From JBCBSP01 sp964550935 (GTDB lineage: Bacteria > Pseudomonadota > Alphaproteobacteria > Caulobacterales > Maricaulaceae), in assembly GCA_964550935.1 (NCBI GenBank), contig CAZKBB010000060.1, positions 1-16,571 on the forward strand: DNA of 16,571 nucleotides, written 5' to 3'. The position numbers and the translations under genes were made by a program. The notes beneath the pieces were generated by a model. The model was given only the letters and a program-made list of their open reading frames with translations. It made no database searches and was not told where the DNA came from. Positions 7,986 through 15,080 of this stretch are shown in pieces; positions within the stretch are counted from its first letter, which is position 1; every line of letters starts with the position of its first letter.

Positions 7986-8021
7986 GACCCCCTCTTCGCC
8001 TCGCCCCCACGAGGCTTACGC

Positions 8022-8050
8022 TACAAACTTGTGACGTTGTCCCCGGTCAA
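8022..8050 (-). promoter_or_regulatory. Possible promoter of oppBC
   Basis: On the minus strand TTGACC (8045-8050) is followed after 17 bases by TTTGTA (8022-8027). The -35 is good and the -10 poor. It lies between the end of the small upstream frame and oppB, leaving a leader of about 30 bases. This would let oppBC be expressed independently of the upstream small gene. Confidence 0.35.
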
Positions 8051-8060
8051 AAGGGCGTTA

Positions 8061-8264
8061 TCAAGGCGCGCCCGCAGTCGCGGCGGCCGGGATCGGCGCG
8101 CGCGCCGCGCTCGTCTCGCCCGCGGGCTGCAAGCCGGGCAACCCGAACGCGACCACCTTCACCAACCATACGGCGAACAGCGCGCACAGCGCCATGCGCA
8201 GGCGGGCGCTGACGAAAAGAGCGGTGTCTGCGATAGCGGCGGCGATTGCGGCGGGGGGCTTCAA
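8061..8264 (-). CDS. Possible small membrane protein, TTG start, function unknown
   Basis: A 67-residue frame beginning at a TTG with GGAG six bases upstream. Nearly all codons from here to the TGA end in G or C, as in the real genes nearby, whereas the same frame upstream to an ATG at 8387 uses unfavoured codons; this is why the shorter start is chosen. Residues about 6-42 are hydrophobic and include MALCALFAVWLVKVVAFGL, probably one or two membrane helices, followed by an Ala/Pro-rich tail. It precedes oppB on the same strand by 75 bases. I do not recognise a family. The alternative is GC-rich chance reading; an ATG within the frame at MALCAL is another possible start. Confidence 0.4.
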   Translation of the reverse strand: MKPPAAIAAAIADTALFVSARLRMALCALFAVWLVKVVAFGLPGLQPAGETSAARAPIPAAATAGAP

Positions 8265-8294
8265 GAGCGGCTCCAAGAGGCTCGGTTCGCCACC

Positions 8295-8310
8295 CCGCTC
8301 GCAAGAGCGG
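8295..8310. other. Small hairpin with GCAA tetraloop in a divergent intergenic region
   Basis: CCGCTC (8295-8300) and GAGCGG (8305-8310) enclose GCAA, a stable GNRA-type loop. The sequence CAAGAGCGGC occurs twice, at 8262-8271 and 8302-8311, so the right arm is part of a 40-base-spaced direct repeat. The region 8265-8392 must contain promoters for both divergent genes, but I could not place them. Function is unknown. Confidence 0.3.
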
Positions 8311-8392
8311 CGCCGCTTTCGTGAACGCGTCCTCGATGGAGCCCGGCTGCGAAACGCCTTACCGTTTTCTTCGCAACTAAGGAGCATGCGTA

Positions 8393-9325
8393 GTGAGCAC
8401 GACCGCGTGGTGGCGCGATTTCCGATACGCCGACGGCGTGGTTCACGTCGGCAAGACCGGCGCTGAGGTGCCTGTCGAGCCGGGCGTGGTCGCGGCGTGC
8501 CTGAGCTGGCTGCGCTTCCACGTGGCCGTCGAGGCCGAGCGCCGGCGCGTCGCTGCTGACGGGCCGCGCATCTGGTTCGCGCCGGACCGGCCGCGCCCGT
8601 GGTACCTGATCTGGCCTGCGGTGCAGCTTGCGGGCCTGCGCATCGCGGCGCGCCCGGGGGAGGCTGATCTCGGCTTTTTCTTCGAAGACGTTACGGTCAG
8701 CCCCGCGCCCGAAGCCGGCGGCCTTGCGATCGTCAACGCCGGCTGCCCCGACGTCTCCAAAAGCCGCGTGGCGCGGGTGTTCGAACAGGTCTCAGGGCGC
8801 TCTCTCAGCGTCGATCCGCAGACCTGGACCGGCGCGATGGTGGGCAAGTCCGAGAAGAACGGCGCCCATGACGGACGCCTCGCCGAGGGCCCGCGCCCCG
8901 CCGACGGGCTGGTCTGGCAGCGCTTCGTCGACACCCGCGCGCCCGACGGGTGCGTGGAGGACCTGCGCTGTCCGACCGTCGGAGGCGAGATTCCGGTGGT
9001 CTATCTCAAGCGCCGCCCGGCCGCACGCCGCTTTGAAAACTACAACAGCGAGGTGCGCCTTCTCGATCCGAAGGCCGTGTTCACTGAGGCCGAGCGCGGC
9101 TTCATCGCCGACTTCGCCCGCGCCATGGGCCTCGACTGGGGCGGTATTGATGTTCTGCGCGACCGCCGCGACGGCCGGCTGTGGATCGTGGATGTGAACA
9201 AGACCGATATGGGTCCCCCCACCGCCCTGCCCTTCAAGGACAAGCTCGCCTCTGTGCGCGCGATCGCAGCGCGCCTGCGCGCCTACGCCGAAGCCCGCGC
9301 CGCCGCCTGCAAACCGGCCTTCTGA
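8393..9325 (+). CDS. ATP-grasp-like protein, function unknown
   Basis: A 310-residue cytoplasmic protein with no signal peptide. It starts with GTG, supported by AAGGAG (8379-8384) eight bases upstream. The C-terminal half looks like an ATP-grasp ligase/kinase fold: GLVWQRFVDTR resembles the hinge region, EDLRCPTVGGEIPVVYLKRR the central strands, and GLDWGGIDVLRD...LWIVDVNKTDMGPP (residues 246-275) the metal-binding end, with D267 and N269 as likely Mg ligands. The middle contains VSKSRVARVFEQVSGRSLSV and the unusual GKSEKNGAHDGR. Substrate and product are unknown; carboxylate-amine ligation or phosphorylation are the family's usual chemistries. It is followed after eight bases by an MBL-fold hydrolase gene, so the two are probably one operon. 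Confidence 0.7.
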   Translation: MSTTAWWRDFRYADGVVHVGKTGAEVPVEPGVVAACLSWLRFHVAVEAERRRVAADGPRIWFAPDRPRPWYLIWPAVQLAGLRIAARPGEADLGFFFEDVTVSPAPEAGGLAIVNAGCPDVSKSRVARVFEQVSGRSLSVDPQTWTGAMVGKSEKNGAHDGRLAEGPRPADGLVWQRFVDTRAPDGCVEDLRCPTVGGEIPVVYLKRRPAARRFENYNSEVRLLDPKAVFTEAERGFIADFARAMGLDWGGIDVLRDRRDGRLWIVDVNKTDMGPPTALPFKDKLASVRAIAARLRAYAEARAAACKPAF

Positions 9326-9333
9326 GATCAGAC

Positions 9334-10233
9334 ATGACCGCCATCCCCTTCGTAAGAGAGTTCGAGTTCGAGTACGGCCGCTGCGACCAGCTCAGCGCGC
9401 TGGTGCGCCGCGTGATCGCGCCCAATCCCGGCCCCTTCACCTTCACCGGCACCGGCGTATACATCATCGGATCGGGCGAGGTCGCCGTGATCGATCCCGG
9501 CCCCGACAGGCCCGAGCATCGCTCAGCGCTCGACGCCGCGCTCCAGGGCGAGCGCGTGGTGAAGGTGCTTGTGACCCATCACCATCTCGACCACTCCCCG
9601 CTCGCCCACGCGCTCGCCGCCGATCACGACTGCAAGGTCTATGGAAAGCGTCCCGCCGGACCTGCGCCGGAAGGCGGAGAAGTGCGCATGGAAGCCGGCG
9701 ACGACTGGAGCTTCCGGCCTGACGTGGAGGTGGCCGACGGGGACGTGTTCGAGGGGCCGGGCTGGACGCTTGAGGCGATGCACACGCCCGGACACACCTC
9801 CAACCATGTCTGCTACGCGCTGAAGGAGGAGAACGCGCTGTTCTCCGGCGACCATGTCATGGGCTGGTCGACGAGCGTGGTGAGCCCGCCCGATGGGCAT
9901 ATGGGCGACTATCTCACCTCCTTGGAGCGCGTGCGCGCGCGCGGCTTCGACACCATCAGGCCCACCCACGGCCCGGCGATCACCGAGCCGGCGCCCTTCC
10001 TCGACGCCTACATCGCGCACCGGATGAAGCGCGAGGCGCAGATCCTCGCCGAGATCAAAGCCGGGCGCACGCGCATCCCGGACATGGTCGCGTCCATGTA
10101 CGCCGATGTGGACACGCGCCTTCATCCGGCCGCGGCGCATTCGGTGCTCGCCCACGTGATCCGGCTGACCGAAACCGGCCAGGTGCGCTGTTCCGGCGAG
10201 CCCGGGCTCGAGACCGACTACGCGCTCGGCTGA
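9334..10233 (+). CDS. MBL-fold metallo-hydrolase with C-terminal winged helix (LACTB2-like)
   Basis: A 299-residue metallo-beta-lactamase-fold enzyme. The metal-binding motif HxHxDH is at residues 82-87 (THHHLDHSP), followed by HTPGHTSNH, the aspartate of FSGDHVMGW and the final histidine of RPTHGPAI, so the metal site looks complete. The last 65 residues (KREAQILAEIKAGRTRIPDM, then a helical stretch ending in HVIRLTETGQVRC) resemble the BLACT_WH winged helix found in LACTB2-type proteins. Human LACTB2 is an endoribonuclease, but bacterial members act on varied substrates, so the substrate is not assigned. The ATG at 9334 is chosen because the open frame upstream overlaps the ATP-grasp gene; the ribosome site is weak (TGAGA), consistent with coupling to that gene. 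Confidence 0.88.
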   Translation: MTAIPFVREFEFEYGRCDQLSALVRRVIAPNPGPFTFTGTGVYIIGSGEVAVIDPGPDRPEHRSALDAALQGERVVKVLVTHHHLDHSPLAHALAADHDCKVYGKRPAGPAPEGGEVRMEAGDDWSFRPDVEVADGDVFEGPGWTLEAMHTPGHTSNHVCYALKEENALFSGDHVMGWSTSVVSPPDGHMGDYLTSLERVRARGFDTIRPTHGPAITEPAPFLDAYIAHRMKREAQILAEIKAGRTRIPDMVASMYADVDTRLHPAAAHSVLAHVIRLTETGQVRCSGEPGLETDYALG

Positions 10234-10241
10234 GCCTCAGC
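10229..10241. other. Palindrome holding both stop codons of convergent genes
   Basis: GCTGAGCCTCAGC is a five-base inverted repeat around GCC. It contains the TGA of the MBL gene (10231-10233) and, on the other strand, the TGA of the DUF1499 gene (10237-10239). The stem is short and lacks a T-run, so a terminator role is doubtful. It shows how tightly the two genes abut, three bases apart. Confidence 0.5.
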
Positions 10242-11076
10242 TCAACCGATCGCGCAGGCGGTCTTCGAACTGTCGGATGCGCGCCGCGTTCGCGCCGAGA
10301 TCGGACAGGCCGACGCGCGAAACAGAGCGCACGTCCACGACCGCGCCGCCATCGCCGGCCTCGCTCACGCGCACCGCGACATCATCGAGGAAGCCAAACC
10401 AGAAGGTCTCCGCAGTCGCCTCGAACATCATCGCCTCAGACGAAGTCGCGCCGACATGCCAGCCGAGATCGCGCGCCACGGCGAGCGCGGCTTCGAAGGC
10501 GCCCTCCGGGCTCGCCTCCAGCGCGATAGGCTGGATGTCGGGATAGGCCTCGGCCTGAGCCTCGGAGACGGCCATGCCGGCGTAGTCAGGCCACCGCCCG
10601 CTTACGGCTTCCGGAATGGTCTTTGAGGCGTAATCGAGCGAGTTGGACGCCTCCCCGCGTCGGCGCGCCAGAGCGTCGGAGAATTGCGGCGGGTCCTGAC
10701 GGTCTGTGGAGACGTCATGGATCGGGGGCAGTTCGCCCGCGGTCGCGCGCACGTCGGCGGCGAACCACAGCCCGCCCGCCCCGACCGCGATCGCGGCGAA
10801 GGCCGCGATCCAGCCGCCGGCCGCCGGCGCGTTCGCGCGGCCGAACACCACCCGGAAGATCACGATCACGGCGAGCGCGATGACGCCGAGCGCCAGGGCG
10901 GCCATCAAGAGGCGTGGTCCCCACTGGAAGGTCAGCGTGGAAAGGCCGAACGGGTAGCCCCACGCCCCGAATTTCGTGCCCAGCGCCGCGACCGCGAAGA
11001 AGAGCGGCGTGACGATGGCGAGCGTTGCGGCGAGGCCGACGACGATGTGGCGGATCAGCCGCGCGATGTCCTGCAT
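10237..11076 (-). CDS. DUF1499 membrane protein
   Basis: A 279-residue inner-membrane protein of unknown function. Three hydrophobic helices are visible in the first 125 residues (about 10-32, 54-78 and 85-105). The DUF1499 domain fills the rest: PPIHDVSTDRQDPPQF near its start and FWFGFLDDVAVRV, VDVRSVSRVGLSDLGANAAR near its end are the family's hallmark segments. The ATG at 11076 is preferred over the upstream start at 11133, which would overlap pdxH by 28 bases; GGGCAGGGGC lies just before it. It begins 29 bases after the pdxH stop on the same strand, so the two are probably co-transcribed. No functional link to vitamin B6 is implied by the sequence. Confidence 0.88.
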   Translation of the reverse strand: MQDIARLIRHIVVGLAATLAIVTPLFFAVAALGTKFGAWGYPFGLSTLTFQWGPRLLMAALALGVIALAVIVIFRVVFGRANAPAAGGWIAAFAAIAVGAGGLWFAADVRATAGELPPIHDVSTDRQDPPQFSDALARRRGEASNSLDYASKTIPEAVSGRWPDYAGMAVSEAQAEAYPDIQPIALEASPEGAFEAALAVARDLGWHVGATSSEAMMFEATAETFWFGFLDDVAVRVSEAGDGGAVVDVRSVSRVGLSDLGANAARIRQFEDRLRDRLS

Positions 11077-11105
11077 GCCCCTGCCCTTTCCGATCGACGG
11101 CCCGC

Positions 11106-11777
11106 TCAAGGGTACAACCGCTCCACCGACCACGTCGAGGCGTGCGGCGTTTCGCGTGAGAACACCATGCGGTCGTGCAGGCGGAAGGCCCGGTCGCGCC
11201 AGAACTCGATCGACCGCGGCGCCAGGCGAAAGCCGGTCCAGTGTTCCGGCCGCGGTACGTGGCCGATATTGAACTTGGCGGCGTACTTGGCGACCTCGCG
11301 TTCCAGCGAGACGCGGCTCTCCAGGGGACGCGACTGTTTCGACGCCCAGGCGCCGATCCGGCTGTCCCGGGCGCGCGACTGGAAATAGGTGTCCGCTTCA
11401 TCGTCGCCGACCGGCGCGACCGGCCCTCTGATGCGCACCTGTCGGCGCAGCGACTTCCAGTGGAAGCACAAGGCCGCCTGGGGGTTCGCCCGGATCTGCA
11501 GGCCCTTGGCGCTTTCGGTGTTCGTGTAGAAGACGAAGCCGTCCCGGTCGAAGCCCTTCAAGAGCACCATGCGCACGTCCGGCGCGCCGGTTTCGTCGGC
11601 TGTCGCCAGCGCCATGGCGTTGGGGTCGTTCGGCTCCGTGGTCTTGGCCTTTTCAAGCCAGTCTTCAAACAGCGCGAAGGGATCCTCGCGGTCGAACACG
11701 ACGTCTTCGGGAGCGTCCTCGGTCTCCTCGGCGTAGTCCGAGGACGACGGCGACGGCGGTATGAGCTTGTCCGACAC
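11106..11777 (-). CDS. pdxH: Pyridoxamine 5'-phosphate oxidase PdxH
   Basis: FMN-dependent cytoplasmic enzyme that oxidises pyridoxine or pyridoxamine 5'-phosphate to pyridoxal phosphate. The 223 residues fit the family (about 210-230). The FMN-binding core is RMVLLKGFDRDGFVFYTNTE with SAKGLQ next, then CFHWKSLRRQVRIRG and SRIGAWASKQS. The C-terminal block WTGFRLAPRSIEFW, RLHDRMVFSR and final RLYP binds substrate and FMN. I chose the GTG at 11777, giving the family-like N-terminus SDKLIPPSP, with GGAAAGG about eight bases upstream. A TTG 36 bases further up (11813) would fall next to the -10 of the likely promoter. It is divergent from the J-domain gene and leads a two-gene unit with the DUF1499 gene. 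Confidence 0.95.
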   Translation of the reverse strand: MSDKLIPPSPSSSDYAEETEDAPEDVVFDREDPFALFEDWLEKAKTTEPNDPNAMALATADETGAPDVRMVLLKGFDRDGFVFYTNTESAKGLQIRANPQAALCFHWKSLRRQVRIRGPVAPVGDDEADTYFQSRARDSRIGAWASKQSRPLESRVSLEREVAKYAAKFNIGHVPRPEHWTGFRLAPRSIEFWRDRAFRLHDRMVFSRETPHASTWSVERLYP

Positions 11778-11813
11778 GGGGGCGGCCTTTCCAGGGCGTC
11801 TCGAAGCGCTCAA

Positions 11814-11841
11814 TAGCTAGCCGCGCTGCGCGGGTCGTCAA
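11814..11841 (-). promoter_or_regulatory. Likely promoter of pdxH
   Basis: On the minus strand TTGACG (11836-11841) is followed after 16 bases by TAGCTA (11814-11819), or at 18 bases by GCTATT. The predicted transcript would begin near 11807, about 30 bases before the GTG of pdxH, which supports that start. A short CTATCC (11862-11867) on the plus strand may serve the divergent J-domain gene, but no -35 could be placed for it. Confidence 0.45.
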
Positions 11842-11876
11842 CCTTTGCAAAACCTGACCCGTCTATCCTCGCTGTC

Positions 11877-12458
11877 ATGACCGACCGCGCCAAGCTCATA
11901 ACCCGCGCTTACGAAGCCCTCGGCCTGATGGGCGACGAGGATTTCGATGTCGTAAAGGCGGCGTTCCGCAAGCGGGTGAAGACGGTCCACCCCGACACCA
12001 GCGAGGCGACGCCGCAGACCCTGGCCAGGCTCCAGACCCTTCTGAAGGCCTACGAAGTCCTGCGCCAGTACGCGCCCCGCCGGCACGCCCTGGTGATCAC
12101 GCCGGAAGAGGCGCGCAAGGGCGGCCTTCGCACCGTGCAGATCGGAGAGGACCGCACCACGATGGTGCGCATCCCGACCGGTGCGCGCACGGGTATGATC
12201 CTGTCGCCGGTCGGCGATGCGCACTGGCGCATTCAGCTGAGCGTGCGCGATGTCATGGTCGATCCTCAACTCGACAAGGGCCGCAAGGAGCGCGAAGCGC
12301 GCGAGCGCAAGCTGAAGCAGCTGGAAGAGCAGAATGCGCGCGCGGAATCGGGCGAGATCGGGGGCGTGCTCGCGGCCTTTCTCGACCGCTTCGTGAAGGC
12401 GTCACCCGCCGCGCGTTTCGCCGGTTGGGCGCGCGGGAAGAAAGACCGCGCCGCTTAA
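11877..12458 (+). CDS. J-domain (DnaJ-like) protein
   Basis: A 193-residue cytoplasmic co-chaperone-like protein. The N-terminal 65 residues form a J-domain, with the essential HPD at residues 38-40 (KTVHPDTSE) after the basic helix AAFRKRVK; this motif stimulates Hsp70 (DnaK) ATPase. It lacks the G/F region and the zinc fingers of DnaJ. Residues about 78-125 look like a small beta-rich domain (HALVITPEEARKGG, TTMVRIPTGARTG), similar to substrate-binding parts of CbpA/DnaJ. A charged helix (about 135-160) and a basic tail follow. A J-domain gene next to pdxH and aroC recurs in several alphaproteobacteria. The client is unknown. Start by ATG and position; no clear ribosome site. Confidence 0.85.
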   Translation: MTDRAKLITRAYEALGLMGDEDFDVVKAAFRKRVKTVHPDTSEATPQTLARLQTLLKAYEVLRQYAPRRHALVITPEEARKGGLRTVQIGEDRTTMVRIPTGARTGMILSPVGDAHWRIQLSVRDVMVDPQLDKGRKEREARERKLKQLEEQNARAESGEIGGVLAAFLDRFVKASPAARFAGWARGKKDRAA

Positions 12459-12460
12459 GG

Positions 12461-12489
12461 GTGACGCGGCGCCCGAGGCGGCCTAGCTT
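12461..12489 (+). promoter_or_regulatory. Possible promoter of aroC
   Basis: GTGACG (12461-12466), 17 bases, then TAGCTT (12484-12489), about 40 bases before the aroC ATG. The two boxes resemble sigma-70 elements loosely. They begin three bases after the J-domain gene stop, so aroC could have its own transcript as well as read-through. Confidence 0.3.
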
Positions 12490-12528
12490 GGCGCGCAGCT
12501 ACGGTCCTCTCCAGCCTTCAATTGCGCG

Positions 12529-13620
12529 ATGTCTCACAACACGTTCGGCCGCCTGTTCCGTTTCACCACCTGGGGCGAGAGCCATGGGCCCGCGCTCGGC
12601 TGCGTGGTCGACGGCTGCCCGCCGGGCCTGACGTTGAGCGAGGCCGACATCCAGCCCTGGCTGGACCGGCGTCGGCCCGGTCAGTCCCGCCATGTCACCC
12701 AGCGCCGCGAACCTGATCAGGTTCGCATCCTCTCCGGCGTGTTCGAGGATGAGCGCACCGGGGGACCAGTCACCACAGGCGCGCCGATCAGCCTGATGAT
12801 CGAGAACGTCGACCAGCGCTCCAAGGACTATTCCGATATCCGCGACGTCTGGCGGCCGGGCCACGCCGACTTCACCTACGACGCCAAATACGCCGTGCGC
12901 GACTATCGCGGCGGCGGGCGCTCCTCCGCGCGGGAGACAGCCGCGCGCGTGGCCGCCGGCGCGGTGGCGCGCCAGGTACTGGGCGAGGCGGTCTCGATCC
13001 GGGCCGCGCTGGTCCAGGTCGGCGAACGCATGATCGACCGCACGCGCTGGGACTGGGATCAGGTGAACCGCAACGACTTCTTCTCACCTGACGCCGAGAC
13101 CGCCGCGGCCTGGGGCGACGACATGGACGCGGTGCGCAAGGCCGGCTCCTCCGTCGGCGCGATGGTGGAGCTTCACGTCAGCGGACTTCCCGCCGGCTGG
13201 GGCGCGCCGGTGTACGGCAAGCTCGACGCCGATCTGGCGAGCGCCATGATGTCGATCAACGCGGCGAAGGGCGTCGAGATCGGCGCCGGAATGGCCGCTG
13301 CGGGCATGCGCGGGGAAGACGCCGCCGACGAGATGCGCCGCGGCGATGACGGCGCGCCGGCCTTCAGGACGAACCACAATGGCGGCGTGCTCGGGGGTAT
13401 CTCCACCGGACAGGATCTCGTGGTGCGCGTTGCGATCAAACCGACCAGCTCGATCCGCATCGAACGCGAGACGCTCAACACGAACCTTGAAGAGACCACC
13501 GTGTCCACCAAGGGCCGTCACGACCCGTGCGTCGGCATCCGCGCGGTGCCGGTCGCCGAGGCGATGGCCGCCCTCGTGCTCGCCGACCACAAGCTGCGCC
13601 ATCGCGCCCAGTGCGGATAA
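12529..13620 (+). CDS. aroC: Chorismate synthase AroC
   Basis: Last enzyme of the shikimate pathway: converts 5-enolpyruvylshikimate 3-phosphate to chorismate using reduced FMN, in the cytoplasm. The 363 residues match bacterial AroC (about 350-370). Signatures are in order: FTTWGESHGPALGCVVDG (residues 12-29), the YRGGGRSSARETAARVAAG segment, FRTNHNGGVLGGISTGQ, and RHDPCVGIRAVPVAEAM near the end. All conserved basic residues around the phosphate site are visible. It follows the J-domain gene after 70 bases on the same strand. There is no good ribosome site before the ATG, but the N-terminus MSHNTFG fits the family. It ends three bases from the converging methyltransferase gene. Confidence 0.97.
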   Translation: MSHNTFGRLFRFTTWGESHGPALGCVVDGCPPGLTLSEADIQPWLDRRRPGQSRHVTQRREPDQVRILSGVFEDERTGGPVTTGAPISLMIENVDQRSKDYSDIRDVWRPGHADFTYDAKYAVRDYRGGGRSSARETAARVAAGAVARQVLGEAVSIRAALVQVGERMIDRTRWDWDQVNRNDFFSPDAETAAAWGDDMDAVRKAGSSVGAMVELHVSGLPAGWGAPVYGKLDADLASAMMSINAAKGVEIGAGMAAAGMRGEDAADEMRRGDDGAPAFRTNHNGGVLGGISTGQDLVVRVAIKPTSSIRIERETLNTNLEETTVSTKGRHDPCVGIRAVPVAEAMAALVLADHKLRHRAQCG

Positions 13621-13623
13621 GGC

Positions 13624-14925
13624 TTAAGTCCGCTCGAACACCGCGACCAACTCTACATGCCCGGTCCAGGCGAACTGATCGACCGGCGTGACGCGACCGG
13701 TCCGGTAGCCGCCTTCGACAAGGATCGCGGCGTCGCGTGCGAACGTCGCCGGGTTGCAGCTGACCATGGCGATGCGGCCGACACCCGAAACGGCGAGCTC
13801 CTCGGCCTGGAGCTTGGCGCCGGCGCGCGGCGGATCAACGACCACGAGGTCGGCCTTCCCCAACTCGCCGGGCGTCATCGGCTCGCGCACCAGATCGCGC
13901 CACATCGTTTCGACCGGTTTCAGCCCCGGCGTGCGGTCGGCGGCCCGGCGCAAGGCCGCTGTCGCATCCTCGTCGCCCTCCACCGCCGTAACCGGGGCGC
14001 GCTCAGCCAGACGCAGCGCGAAGGCGCCGGAGCCGGCGTAAAGATCGAACACGTGTTTCGCACCGTCCGGCAGCGCGGCGAGCACCGCCGCGGCGAGCAC
14101 GCGCTCGCCCGTTCCGGTCGCCTGCAGGAACCCGCCCGGCGGCGGCGAGACTTCGGCCTTGCCGAAGCGCACGAAAGGCGCCGCTGCGGCTGCGACCGGA
14201 TCGGCGTCGATCGTCACGCGCGCCCAGCCGCCCGCACGCGCCGCCTCGGCGGCCGCCTCGCGCATGGCCAGCGTGACTTGGCCGACCTGTGAGATCGCGA
14301 CGTCCAGGCCTGGCTCCATGTCCGCGACAGCCAGCGTGATCTCCGCGCCCGGCTTGCGCTTGGCGAGCAGCACCTCGCTGAGCCGCCGCAGGGCCGGGAT
14401 CGCCTCGCGCACCGCCGGCGCGGCGACGGGACAGTCGCTCGTGTCCACGACACGCGGCCCGGCGCGCTCGCGATACCCGAAGACGACGCCGTTCATCGTA
14501 CGCGCGGCATGAAACGCGGCGCGGCGTCGCCCCTCGCCCCAGGCCTCGACGAGCGGATCGACCGCCGCGTCGAGCCCCTCACGCTCCAGCGCCTCAACGA
14601 CGAGGCGGCGCTTCCACTCGCGATAGGCGTCCGGCGCCATGTGCTGAAGCGCGCAGCCCCCGCAAGCCTCAGCCACCGGGCAGTCCGGCGCGACCCGCTC
14701 GGACGCGTCGGTGAGGCGTTCGATCACCGTTCCACGATCGCCCCGGATTGCGATCCGCGCGCGTTCGCCGGGCAGCAGATTCGCGACGAACGCGCTCACG
14801 CCCTCAGACGTTCGGCAGAGCGCGTCTCCGCGCGCGCCCAGGCGCTCGGCTTGCGCTTCGGCCTCGACCGGCTTGGCGCGATGGGCTTTCGCCGGACGGC
14901 GTCTGGATTGCTGGCGACGGGACAT
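13624..14925 (-). CDS. RlmD/RumA-type 23S rRNA uracil-5 methyltransferase
   Basis: SAM-dependent RNA methyltransferase of the TrmA/RumA family, which adds a methyl to uracil C5. It has a basic N-terminus (RRQQSRRRPAK), a TRAM-like OB segment (about 30-75), and iron-sulphur cysteines C82, C88 and C91 (CPVAEACGGC) with a likely fourth in DTSDCPVA. The SAM motif is FDLYAGSGAFALRLAE, the DPPRAGA motif follows, and the catalytic cysteine is in VSCNPATFARD. The family keeps the pattern of RumA, but the exact rRNA position (for example U1939 or U747) cannot be told. At 433 residues the length is normal. The ATG at 14925 gives MSRRQQ; an upstream TTG (14961) is possible; neither has a clear ribosome site. 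It is convergent with aroC. Confidence 0.9.
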   Translation of the reverse strand: MSRRQQSRRRPAKAHRAKPVEAEAQAERLGARGDALCRTSEGVSAFVANLLPGERARIAIRGDRGTVIERLTDASERVAPDCPVAEACGGCALQHMAPDAYREWKRRLVVEALEREGLDAAVDPLVEAWGEGRRRAAFHAARTMNGVVFGYRERAGPRVVDTSDCPVAAPAVREAIPALRRLSEVLLAKRKPGAEITLAVADMEPGLDVAISQVGQVTLAMREAAAEAARAGGWARVTIDADPVAAAAAPFVRFGKAEVSPPPGGFLQATGTGERVLAAAVLAALPDGAKHVFDLYAGSGAFALRLAERAPVTAVEGDEDATAALRRAADRTPGLKPVETMWRDLVREPMTPGELGKADLVVVDPPRAGAKLQAEELAVSGVGRIAMVSCNPATFARDAAILVEGGYRTGRVTPVDQFAWTGHVELVAVFERT

Positions 14926-15080
14926 GGCCGGGAGAAAGCGCGCGCCGGGCGCGCCGGTCAAGGCGGCGGGTGAAGCTGAACGGGCCTGTTCATGTCAGGC
15001 TCATCGACGGTTTCTTAACGTGTGAGGCAGCGTCGGGCCCCTCTTGCGCCCGAACATGAGCATGAAAGGAGAGCCCCGCC

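Noticed and set aside
8265..8387. Longer form of the small upstream gene, from ATG at 8387
   Set aside because: Codon use in this part is unlike the rest of the window (AGT, CCA, TCA, CGA), and the frame overlaps the ribosome site and leader of the divergent gene.
10684..11388. Plus-strand open frame of 234 codons across the DUF1499 gene and pdxH
   Set aside because: It crosses two well-supported genes on the opposite strand and has an Arg-rich shadow composition.
14990..15004. Direct repeat TCAT spaced by 11 bases, resembling an OmpR-type response-regulator site
   Set aside because: Four-base repeats are expected by chance, and no known regulator motif is clearly matched.
15014..15019. CtrA half site (TTAAC) upstream of the Arg-rich gene
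   Set aside because: Only one half of the TTAA-N7-TTAA motif is present, so it is not enough to claim cell-cycle control.
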